64,000 nt of DNA from Polyangiaceae bacterium (GTDB lineage Bacteria; Myxococcota_A; Polyangia; Polyangiales; Polyangiaceae). A program made the position numbers and the translations under genes. Positions within the stretch are counted from its first letter, which is position 1. The number at the start of each line of letters is the position of its first letter. The stretch lies in the NCBI GenBank assembly GCA_025936045.1, contig JAICUB010000008.1, positions 62,001 through 126,000 of the forward strand. Direction: 5' to 3'. The notes beneath the pieces are model-generated. The model searched no databases and was not told the DNA's origin. It worked only from the letters and a program-made list of their open reading frames with translations. Below, one piece after another: positions 35,203 through 41,707 of the stretch.

Positions 35203-36203
35203 CGATTTTCTTCGCCGTCCGGGCGCGGGAGGCGCGGTCCGCCGAGCGGACCGTCTCGGTGCATGCGGCGCACGCCGCCGTCGCGCCCGAAGTCACGCCG
35301 CGGTGGCCCGAACGATTGGGCGTCGATGTTCGAGAGCAGCTCGGGGTTCACGTCGGACACGTGGTCCTTGCGGAGCTGGCTGATCAGCTCCTGCCTCGCC
35401 TTGTCGACGCGGCGCCGCTCCAAAATTTGGCGAATCGAAGCCGACTCGTCCTCGACGGTGCGCTTGGACGCTTCGACGCTGCCGCGCCGCCAAATCACCG
35501 AAAAACGATCGCCCTCTTTGATCGGCTGGGGCACGAGCGAGCCGTCCGTCACCTTGTCCGCGGCCGCGAACACCGCCGGATCGACTTGAATGCGCGGCAC
35601 GTCGGTGCTGCCGTCCTGGCGCACGAAACCGAGCTCGCCGCCGCGCTGAGCCGTCGCCTTGTCGAGCGATTTTTCCCGCGCGAGGTCGCCCCAGTGCTTC
35701 GGTCCGTCGGTGCCCTTCGACTGCGCGATGATGTCCTTCGCCGTGGCTTCGTCCGCGACCTGGATGCGCCAGAGCCGGAGCCGCTTCGGCGTCTCGAAGC
35801 GCGCCTTGTTCTCGTCGTAATACTGCTTGATCTCCGCGTCGGTGACGGGCTCCTTCGCGAGCACCTCTTCGCGGAGCGAGCGGTCGAGCGCGTCGCGTAG
35901 CGCCTCGCGCAGGCGGTCTTGCATGGCGGGCGTCTGGTCGAGTTTGCGCTGCTTCGCTTCTTCGCCGTAGAGCATCTCGGGCACGAGCACCTGCTCGACG
36001 AAGTTCTTCTTCTGCTCGCTCGGCGTCTTGCCGTAGCGCGCGAGCTGATACGCGGGGAGCGCCGCGATGCGTCGCGAGACCGCTTCCTGCGTCATCGTCG
36101 CGTTGCCGACCGTGACGATCACCGGTGACTGATCGGCGGCGAACGCGGTCGCGGTGGTGGACGAGAGCAAGAGGACGAAGGAAAGCGTTCGCTTCGACGG
36201 CAT
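35199..36203 (-). CDS. SurA/PpiC-like periplasmic foldase (parvulin region divergent)
   Basis: A 334-residue protein with signal peptide (TLSFVLLLSSTTATAFAA). A SurA_N-like helical region (VSRRIAALPAYQLARYGKTP) precedes a parvulin-like segment (VTDAEIKQYYDENKARFETP, AREKSLDKATAQRGGELGFV, DPAVFAAADKVTDGSLV). The first conserved His of parvulins (RHIL) is replaced by WRIQ, so prolyl isomerase activity is doubtful while chaperone function may remain. The C-terminus is Gly/Arg/Asp-rich (RRDFGRDGGVRRMHRDGPLG). ATG 36203 is chosen over an upstream start because the signal peptide begins there. Confidence 0.75.
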   Translation of the reverse strand: MPSKRTLSFVLLLSSTTATAFAADQSPVIVTVGNATMTQEAVSRRIAALPAYQLARYGKTPSEQKKNFVEQVLVPEMLYGEEAKQRKLDQTPAMQDRLREALRDALDRSLREEVLAKEPVTDAEIKQYYDENKARFETPKRLRLWRIQVADEATAKDIIAQSKGTDGPKHWGDLAREKSLDKATAQRGGELGFVRQDGSTDVPRIQVDPAVFAAADKVTDGSLVPQPIKEGDRFSVIWRRGSVEASKRTVEDESASIRQILERRRVDKARQELISQLRKDHVSDVNPELLSNIDAQSFGPPRRDFGRDGGVRRMHRDGPLGGPRLPRPDGEENR

Positions 36204-36234
36204 GGCCCGGCGATCTACCACGGATCCGCCGGCG

Positions 36235-37269
36235 TTACCCGGCTTCGGAGAGCCCGATTTCGTCGTGGGTCGTAGCGCTTGGCGCGGCCTCGTCCGGCTC
36301 GATCAACCGCTCCTCGAGTGGGTCCACGTCGAGGGCCGCGAGACGGCGCCGCGCAATGGTGATGGCTCGGCGATTCGCGTCCACTCCGATGACGCGGCGG
36401 CCGAGGCGCGCACACACGGCGCTGGTCGTCCCGCTGCCGTGGTACGGGTCGAGCACGAGGTCGCCCGGGTCGGTGCAGCTCGTGATCAAGCGCTCGAGCA
36501 GCGCTTCGGGCTTTTGCGTCGGGTAACCGGTGCGTTCCTTCGCGACGGGCGCGACGATTCCGATGTCCCAAACGTCGCCGAGCGGCGTGCCGGGCGTGGC
36601 CTCGGCCGTCGAGCTCGAGCGCAAGCGCCGGCCGCTCGCGTCGACGACGGCGCGCTGCTTGCGGTCGCCCCACGTCGCGAGTGTGGAGGCCGCGAGCGGC
36701 TCGTACAGTTGGCGAAAGCGCGGCACGGCTCCGGGGTCGCGCACGTAACGCAGGAGCACGTCGTGTACGCGCTGGAAATTCCGCGTTTTGGCGGGCCAGC
36801 GCCGGTAGCGCCAGACGATCTCGCTCGCGAACGAAGCGCCGCCGAAAACCTCGTCGCACAGCACCTTCAGATAGTGGCTCGTGCGCGGATCGACGTGCAG
36901 AACGAGGCAACCCTCCGGTAGGAGCAGGTCGCGCGTGAGCGCCAGCCGCTCGACGAGCGACTCGAGATACGCCTCGAGGCTCTCCCAACGGTCGTCGAAC
37001 GCGTGCGCGCGCGTCCGGGGATCGGTGCGACCCTCGCGGCGCTCGACGAGGGTGTGCTCGCGCCCCGTAAAAAACGGTGGGTCGAGGTAGGCGAGCGCGA
37101 CTTTCACGCCGCTTTGCGCCAGAACGCGCAGGGCTCCGGCGTTGTCGCCGTGGATCAACCGAACGCGGCCGTCGCTGCCGCGGCGCTGCCGGAGCTCGCC
37201 GAGCGGAGCTCTGTTCAGCGTGGAACGACCGGGCCAAACCAGGCGAACGCCGGGATTCGAGAGACGCAT
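36235..37269 (-). CDS. Solitary beta-class DNA N4/N6 methyltransferase
   Basis: A 344-residue site-specific DNA methyltransferase. Motif IV (VALAYLDPPFF, a DPPY variant) is near residue 60 and the SAM-binding motif I (LVLDPYHGSGTTSAVCARLG) is near residue 285, with RTGYPTQKPEALLERLI before it. Motif IV preceding motif I defines the beta group, which methylates adenine N6 or cytosine N4. The target-recognition region is about 110-250. No restriction nuclease or type III Res gene is within the window, so it is probably an orphan regulator methylase. TACGAT ends 11 nt before the ATG. Confidence 0.87.
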   Translation of the reverse strand: MRLSNPGVRLVWPGRSTLNRAPLGELRQRRGSDGRVRLIHGDNAGALRVLAQSGVKVALAYLDPPFFTGREHTLVERREGRTDPRTRAHAFDDRWESLEAYLESLVERLALTRDLLLPEGCLVLHVDPRTSHYLKVLCDEVFGGASFASEIVWRYRRWPAKTRNFQRVHDVLLRYVRDPGAVPRFRQLYEPLAASTLATWGDRKQRAVVDASGRRLRSSSTAEATPGTPLGDVWDIGIVAPVAKERTGYPTQKPEALLERLITSCTDPGDLVLDPYHGSGTTSAVCARLGRRVIGVDANRRAITIARRRLAALDVDPLEERLIEPDEAAPSATTHDEIGLSEAG

Positions 37270-37280
37270 GGCGTGGCGTG

Positions 37281-37286
37281 ATCGTA
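37281..37286 (-). promoter_or_regulatory. -10-like TACGAT 11 nt before the methyltransferase ATG
   Basis: Complement of 37281-37286 reads TACGAT. Same hexamer and spacing as upstream of the kinase at 28950. Confidence 0.35.
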
Positions 37287-37629
37287 GCGAGGGCGCGCCA
37301 GCGGCGGCCAAATTTCACGCTCTCTCAGCGTCCGCGATGATGTCCGGAATGCCGACCAGCGCGAGCCGATAGCCGGCATTCCTCGCCGAACGACTCCTCG
37401 TCACGGCAAAGTTTCCCCGTGTGGTGAAGGACGCGAAGGGGTGCCTCCGGATGCTGCTCCCTGAGCATTCTTCATGGTAGATGAGCGGCAAGAAATTTTG
37501 AATGTTAGGGCTTTGGAGGTCAGTGCAGGCAGGGGACGGGAACACGAGCGCGAAGCGTTGCGGCCCTGAACGGGCGGTGCTTAGTGGCCGACAGATGAGC
37601 GCCGCCACACCAATCGCTCCGGCCTTCGG
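37287..37629. other. Intergenic region without supported gene
   Basis: About 340 nt between divergent genes. It is less G+C-rich than the genes, most clearly around 37455-37520 (AAGAAATTTTGAATG). Reading frames here are weak and carry no recognisable start context. It probably holds the promoter of the small lipoprotein gene at 37630, but I see no clear -35/-10 pair. Confidence 0.4.
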
Positions 37630-38115
37630 ATGACCCCCGTGGCCCGCGCCCTTGCGCTCGCTGTCTTCGCACTCGGGGTGGCGGCCTGTCAGGCGGACGC
37701 CGTCGACGCCGGGCCGGACGAGGTGGTCGAGGAATTCGTCGCGCGCATGCAGCGCGTCCATGGCGACCCCAAGGCCGCGCGGGACGCCTACGAGCTCCTC
37801 TGGAGCGACGCCAAGCGCTCGCTCGCCGAACGCGCCAAGCGCGCGAGCGCCGTCGCCGGACGCGAGCTCGCTCCGCAGGCGATGCTCGCGCCGAGCCGCT
37901 TCTGGTTGAGCTTTTTGCCCAAGCGCTACGCCGCGCACATCGACGGGGACTGGGCCGTCGTCACCGCCATCGGTGAGGAGCCGACGCAGCGCGAGGACGT
38001 GAAGTGCGTCCGCGAGGACGGACACTGGCGCGTGGTCCTCATGCTGCCGCCGCTGCCGCCGATCCAGCACCGCGACGAAGGCCCCGACGCCGAGCACCCA
38101 CCCTTGCCGAAGTAG
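37630..38115 (+). CDS. Small lipoprotein
   Basis: A 161-residue protein with a lipoprotein signal (ALALAVFALGVAACQ, Cys20). The mature region starts with a helix (DEVVEEFVARMQRVHGDPKA) and then a compact alpha+beta segment (GDWAVVTAIGEEPTQREDVK, REDGHWRVVLMLP), reminiscent of NTF2-like or DUF4878-type lipoproteins. The C-terminus is Pro/His-rich. It converges with the CarD/CdnL gene, whose terminator hairpin lies between them. Confidence 0.65.
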   Translation: MTPVARALALAVFALGVAACQADAVDAGPDEVVEEFVARMQRVHGDPKAARDAYELLWSDAKRSLAERAKRASAVAGRELAPQAMLAPSRFWLSFLPKRYAAHIDGDWAVVTAIGEEPTQREDVKCVREDGHWRVVLMLPPLPPIQHRDEGPDAEHPPLPK

Positions 38116-38162
38116 AAACGAACGCGCGGCGAGCGCTGGACCGACGCTCCTCCGCCGCTCGC

Positions 38163-38204
38163 ACAAAACGCAAACGGCGCGTGCTCCCTTGAAGCACGCG
38201 CCGT
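38163..38204 (-). terminator. Rho-independent-like terminator of the CarD/CdnL gene
   Basis: A perfect 12-bp stem (38174-38185 with 38193-38204, 7-nt loop), ACGGCGCGTGCT paired with AGCACGCGCCGT. On the minus strand it is followed by TTTGCGTTTTG. It lies just after the stop at 38225. Confidence 0.75.
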
Positions 38205-38224
38205 CGCGCTCGAAAGAATGCGAA

Positions 38225-38728
38225 TCAGTTCGAGAAGAAGATCGCTTCGATCTCCGTCTTCACTGCTTCTTCCGTCTGCTTGCGCGCAATCGCGATCTCC
38301 TTGACGATCAGCGTGCGTGCGGTGTCGAGCATGCGGCGCTCGCCGAACGAGAGCTGCTTATTCGCCTTCAGGCGATAGAGATCACGCAGCACTTCGGCCA
38401 CGTCGTAGATCGAGCCCGTTTTGATCTTGTCCATGAAACCGCGATACCGGCGGTTCCACGTCTGCGTGTCGAAACCGATCGTCCGCTCACGCAGGATGTC
38501 GAAAATCTCGCGAATCTCTTGCTCGCTGATGACCTGACGCAGGCCGACCGCGCCGGCGTTCGAAACCGGCACCATGATCTTGCGGTCCGTATCCAGGATC
38601 CGGAGGACATAAAAGCGCTGGCGCTGCCCGGCGATATCCTTCTCGTCGATGCTGATCACCTCCGCGACTCCTTGCGCGGGGTAGACCGCCTTATCGCCGA
38701 CTTTGAACTCTTCCTGGCTGGACTGCAT
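38225..38728 (-). CDS. cdnL: CarD/CdnL-family RNA polymerase-binding transcription factor
   Basis: A 167-residue global regulator. The N-terminal RNAP-beta-binding domain reads FKVGDKAVYPAQGVAEVISI and FYVLRILDTDRKIMVPVSNA. The C-terminal DNA-contacting helical domain has TWNRRYRGFMDKIKTGSIYD (with the conserved Trp) and EVLRDLYRLKANKQLSFGER. It lacks the HMGA-like tail of Myxococcus CarD, so it is the CdnL type, which in Myxococcus and mycobacteria stabilises open complexes. GAGGAG sits 6 nt before the ATG. It has a consensus-like promoter about 240 nt upstream and a strong terminator. Confidence 0.95.
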   Translation of the reverse strand: MQSSQEEFKVGDKAVYPAQGVAEVISIDEKDIAGQRQRFYVLRILDTDRKIMVPVSNAGAVGLRQVISEQEIREIFDILRERTIGFDTQTWNRRYRGFMDKIKTGSIYDVAEVLRDLYRLKANKQLSFGERRMLDTARTLIVKEIAIARKQTEEAVKTEIEAIFFSN

Positions 38729-38961
38729 GAGGGTCTCCTCTTTGTGACTGGGTGGAGCGTCCGAGATTGGCTACGCTCCCGAGAAAACTAGGCTGGGGGC
38801 TGCAAGTGCTCGTACCGACGGCGCCCGGGGTCCGGGCATGAACGGTCGAGACTAAGATTCAATTCCTGAAGCTGGCGATTTCAGGTCTCCGCTTTGTAAC
38901 GAGCGGGTTTCCTGCCACGGCCCTGGGCATTCCGCCCAAGCTCAGGTCAGAATTCGCCAGG
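38729..38961 (-). other. Long 5' leader of the CarD/CdnL gene
   Basis: About 230 nt between the predicted transcription start (near 38961) and the ATG. It is A+T-richer than coding DNA and has no convincing ORF. It could hold an untranslated regulatory leader or a second, nearer promoter that I could not identify. Confidence 0.35.
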
Positions 38962-38967
38962 GGCGGC

Positions 38968-38996
38968 ACTCTAGTTGGACTCAGCGAATCTGTCAA
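38968..38996 (-). promoter_or_regulatory. Sigma70 promoter TTGACA-N17-TAGAGT upstream of CarD/CdnL
   Basis: The minus strand carries a perfect TTGACA (38991-38996), a 17-nt spacer and TAGAGT (38968-38973, 4 of 6 matches). Confidence 0.65.
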
Positions 38997-39251
38997 CTCA
39001 TAGTGCCTACATAGTGTGACCCGAATTCGCGAGTCGCGCAACCAGCCCATGCGCCGTTCAGGCGGTTTTTTCAGGCGTTCCACGTAGTTCGAGGGGGAGC
39101 GGGCCGCTGCCCTCGAGCTCCCAGCCGGGTGGGACGGGCGCAGCTCAGGCCTTGGGGCGGGCGGTGGGCCACAGTTTGGGTCGTGGAGAGTGTCCTCTCC
39201 GTCGGGGAGGGCACGACACTCGAGCTTGGCACCACTGTGGCGGGTGATGGC
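38997..39251. other. Intergenic region, no supported gene
   Basis: About 255 nt between the CarD/CdnL promoter and the end of the Ppx/GppA gene, both on the minus strand. It contains alternating A+T-rich and G+C-rich patches. A 74-residue minus-strand frame (38859-39083) overlaps the promoter and is not credible. No terminator with a T-run was found for the upstream gene. Confidence 0.3.
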
Positions 39252-40187
39252 TCAGCTGAGGGTGGCGACGAGCTCTTCGGCGAGTCCCCAGCGGACGCCG
39301 CGGTCCGAGACGATGAGCTCGCGCGCGCCGATGAAGTGCATGACGCGTTCGACGATGAGCGAGCCGACGACAATCACGTCGGCACGCTTGGGCTCGAGGC
39401 CGCGCAGCGCTTTGCGTTCGGTGAGCGGAAGCGCGGCGAGCTTTCGCGCAAGCTCCTCGGCGCGTTCGCGCGAGAGGACGCTGCCGTGCACGCGCGCGGG
39501 GTCGTAGCTGTCGAGCTCGAGCGCGACGGCCGCGAGCGTGGTCACGGTGCCCGCCACGCCGACGAGGACACGCTCGCCGGTCGCGCGCGGTGCTGCCGCG
39601 AGCGCGGCGTCGATGTCGGCGCGCACGCGCATGAGCTCGGCGGCAGTCGGCGGGTCGGAGCGCACGTGGCGCTCGAACAGACGGACGCTGCCGATATCGA
39701 GGCTGACGGCGGTGTCCACGTGCGCGGTGCCGTCGCGCGTGCCGTGGACGATTTCGGTGCTGCCGCCGCCCACGTCGAACACGCTGACGGCGCCTCGCGC
39801 GGAGAGCCCGGAGAGCGCGCCGCGGAACGTGAGCGCCGCTTCGCGTTCACCCGCGATCACTTCGGGTGCCACGCCGAGCACCGCCTCGGCTTCGCGCGTG
39901 AAGTCGCCGCCGCCCGCGGCATCGCGCAGCGCGCTCGTCCCCACCGCGCGACACGCAACGACGCCGAGCCGCCGCATGTCCTCGGCGTAGCGAGCGAGGC
40001 ACTCGAGCGTTCGCGCGCGCGCCGCCGGGGCGAGCGTGCGCGTGCGATCCACACCCTCGCCGAGGCGCGTGATCGTCGCCCGCTCGAGCACGGCACGCGG
40101 TCCCGTTGCCGTCGCCTCCGCGATCAACAAAAGGACCGAATTCGTGCCGATATCGAGCGTTGCGACCCGCTCGCCCGCGCTCGGCAT
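39252..40187 (-). CDS. Exopolyphosphatase / guanosine pentaphosphate phosphatase family (Ppx/GppA)
   Basis: A 311-residue ASKHA-fold phosphatase acting on polyphosphate or pppGpp. Seen motifs: VATLDIGTNSVLLLIAE (phosphate 1), TITRLGEGVDRTR, VGTSALRDAAGG, VSVFDVGGGSTEIVHG (phosphate 2), VSLDIGSVRLFERH and VGVAGTVTTLAAV. It is the short form without the extra C-terminal domain, so substrate preference cannot be assigned. The ATG at 40187 follows the OmpA-like lipoprotein gene by 22 nt on the same strand. Confidence 0.9.
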   Translation of the reverse strand: MPSAGERVATLDIGTNSVLLLIAEATATGPRAVLERATITRLGEGVDRTRTLAPAARARTLECLARYAEDMRRLGVVACRAVGTSALRDAAGGGDFTREAEAVLGVAPEVIAGEREAALTFRGALSGLSARGAVSVFDVGGGSTEIVHGTRDGTAHVDTAVSLDIGSVRLFERHVRSDPPTAAELMRVRADIDAALAAAPRATGERVLVGVAGTVTTLAAVALELDSYDPARVHGSVLSRERAEELARKLAALPLTERKALRGLEPKRADVIVVGSLIVERVMHFIGARELIVSDRGVRWGLAEELVATLS

Positions 40188-40209
40188 GCTCACGCCCGCT
40201 GCTCTCGCG

Positions 40210-41025
40210 TTACTTCGCGAGGCTCTTCAGATTGAGCATCTCGGACATGTCGGGCTGCACGACGAGCTCGACGCGGCGGTTCTTCTGGCGCCCTTCTTCC
40301 GTCTCGTTGCTCGCGACCGGATCCGTGTCCGCGTAACCCGACGCGCTCCAGTTCGAGGGCGTGAGGCCGCCGCCGCCCTTGTCCGTCGGCGTCGTGAGCA
40401 GCACGGCCACGGAGCGCGCGCGCATTGCGGAAAGACCCCAGTTGTCGCGGAAGGGTCCGCCCGCGAGCGGCTTCGAGTCCGTGTGACCGGCGACCTGGAA
40501 GTGGCGCTTCGACAGATCCGCGTCGCTGCGAATCACCTCGGCGACCTTGAGCAGGATGTCGTTACCCTCCTTCTTCAGCTTGTCCGAGCCGGAGTCGAAG
40601 AGGACGTCGCCCGGGAGGCGAATCAACATCTTGTTGTTGCGCACCTCGACCTGCAGACCGAGCTGGGTGAGGGCCTGGAGCTTCTGCTGCAAGAGCTCGA
40701 AGCGCTTGCGGATCTGGTCGAGCTGATCGGTGCGGCGCGCGTACTCGTCGAGCGCCTTCTTCTGCTCGGCAAGACTTGCGGTCATGTTGTCGAGGTTCAC
40801 GCCGCGCTCGGTGAGCTGACGCTTGAGCTCGTCGATCTGCTGGTTGGCGGCGGTGTTGTCGGCTTCGCACTTCTTGTGCGCTTGCCGCTCCGTCGTCATC
40901 TGGTCGCGGAGGCTGTCGTTCTCACGCACCTTCGCGTCCCACTCCTCCTGCGAGTACCCGCATGCGGCGGTGGCAAACATCAGCAGAAGAGCGGTCCATT
41001 GGGAGAGGCGACGGACTTCGAACAT
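40210..41025 (-). CDS. OmpA-family lipoprotein with coiled coil
   Basis: A 271-residue protein with lipoprotein signal (ALLLMFATAACG, Cys22). Residues about 30-120 form a coiled coil (ENDSLRDQMTTERQAHKKCE, LAEQKKALDEYARRTDQLDQ). The OmpA/MotB peptidoglycan-binding domain follows: VLFDSGSDKLKKEGNDILLK, FQVAGHTDSKPLAGG, LSAMRARSVAVLL and NRRVELVVQP. It is likely anchored in the outer membrane and bound to peptidoglycan. It may be co-transcribed with the Ppx/GppA gene downstream. Confidence 0.9.
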   Translation of the reverse strand: MFEVRRLSQWTALLLMFATAACGYSQEEWDAKVRENDSLRDQMTTERQAHKKCEADNTAANQQIDELKRQLTERGVNLDNMTASLAEQKKALDEYARRTDQLDQIRKRFELLQQKLQALTQLGLQVEVRNNKMLIRLPGDVLFDSGSDKLKKEGNDILLKVAEVIRSDADLSKRHFQVAGHTDSKPLAGGPFRDNWGLSAMRARSVAVLLTTPTDKGGGGLTPSNWSASGYADTDPVASNETEEGRQKNRRVELVVQPDMSEMLNLKSLAK

Positions 41026-41264
41026 GGGGCAGAGTCCTCAGTTTTTTCGTGGAGGCTAGAAGCGCCTCGAAGCCCCTTAGAGATCACCGCGGGCCAACGC
41101 GTCAAGTGCCCGACGCGCCAGGGGTTTTCCGTGAAGCGCCAAGAAAGGATCGCGCCCGAAAACGGCCGAATAGCCGGTACTAGACAAGCGCTCTCTACGC
41201 AAACAATGCGTGGTCAAATCGAGCCTGGACCAGGAACTGCGAAGCACTTGCTGAAGATTTTTCG
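41026..41264. other. Intergenic region between divergent genes, no supported gene
   Basis: About 240 nt upstream of the OmpA-like gene (minus) and the H1-like gene (plus). A+T content is raised near both ends (GTTTTTTCGTGG; GATTTTTCGTTGACA). Apart from the plus-strand promoter at 41265 I see no clear element. Confidence 0.35.
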
Positions 41265-41294
41265 TTGACAGGCACCACTACGTGGCACTATATG
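41265..41294 (+). promoter_or_regulatory. Sigma70 promoter TTGACA-N18-TATATG for the H1-like gene
   Basis: The -35 is a perfect TTGACA at 41265-41270; the -10 is TATATG at 41289-41294 (or CTATAT with a 17-nt spacer). The leader is about 57 nt and ends with AGGGAGG about 10 nt before the ATG. Confidence 0.7.
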
Positions 41295-41357
41295 TCTTGC
41301 AACATACCCTAGGGGTCTGGCTCGTAACCGGCCCCGCCAAAGGGAGGCATCAAAAAA

Positions 41358-41471
41358 ATGGCTGCAAAGAAGACCCGTTCCAAGACCGCTCGTAAGGCTC
41401 CGAAGAAGGCTGCTCCGAAGGTTGCCAAGAAGAAGGGCAAGCGCCGCGCGAAGCGCAAGAAGGCGAAGTGA
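41358..41471 (+). CDS. 37-residue histone-H1-like basic protein
   Basis: A very short gene with strong expression signals: consensus-like promoter, GGGAGG Shine-Dalgarno and ATG. The product has 15 Lys and 5 Arg in 37 residues, 9 Ala, and no acidic or aromatic residue; KKAAPKVAKKKGKRRAKRKK is the core. This resembles the Lys/Ala/Pro repeats of histone H1-like bacterial proteins (chlamydial HC1/HC2, Bordetella BpH1) but is far shorter. It uses T-ending codons (GCT, CGT, GTT) unlike its neighbours, as highly expressed genes do. Likely a nucleoid- or RNA-binding peptide; a ribosome-associated role is the main alternative. Confidence 0.75.
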   Translation: MAAKKTRSKTARKAPKKAAPKVAKKKGKRRAKRKKAK

Positions 41472-41707
41472 GTCGCCTCCGGCGGGCGCGGTCGCTGACC
41501 GTGGTTCGCCGGGAATTTTGGAGAGAGCCCTCTGGCGCTCGTGACCGATAACGAGCGCGGGGCCACCACGCTGACCCTTTAGCGTGGGGAGCCGGGCACG
41601 CCGGCGACGCGACCTCAGCGCGTTCGACGGTGTGCCCGGCAAGAAACTCGCGCAGCGTTCCCGAGCCGACGTTGGCCCGGTGCCGACGACGCTGCGCGAC
41701 GGGATTC
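41472..41707. other. Region of several short hairpins after the H1-like gene
   Basis: Contains GCGCTCGT-8 nt-ACGAGCGC (near 41538-41561), CACGCT-8 nt-AGCGTG (near 41569-41588) and CGGTC-3 nt-GACCG. None has a long T-run, so termination here would be weakly intrinsic or Rho-dependent. No coding frame is supported. Confidence 0.3.

Noticed and set aside
37315..38166. Minus-strand 283-residue frame opposite the small lipoprotein gene
   Set aside because: The first half is antisense to a lipoprotein gene with signal peptide; the second half is in the intergenic region and has no credible start.
38859..39083. 74-residue minus-strand frame upstream of CarD/CdnL
   Set aside because: It overlaps the TTGACA/TAGAGT promoter and has no ribosome-binding or -10-like signal of its own.
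39129..40235. Plus-strand 368-residue frame
   Set aside because: Antisense to the Ppx/GppA gene with intact motifs.
41538..41588. Hairpins after the H1-like gene as an intrinsic terminator
   Set aside because: The stems are short and none is followed by a T-run.
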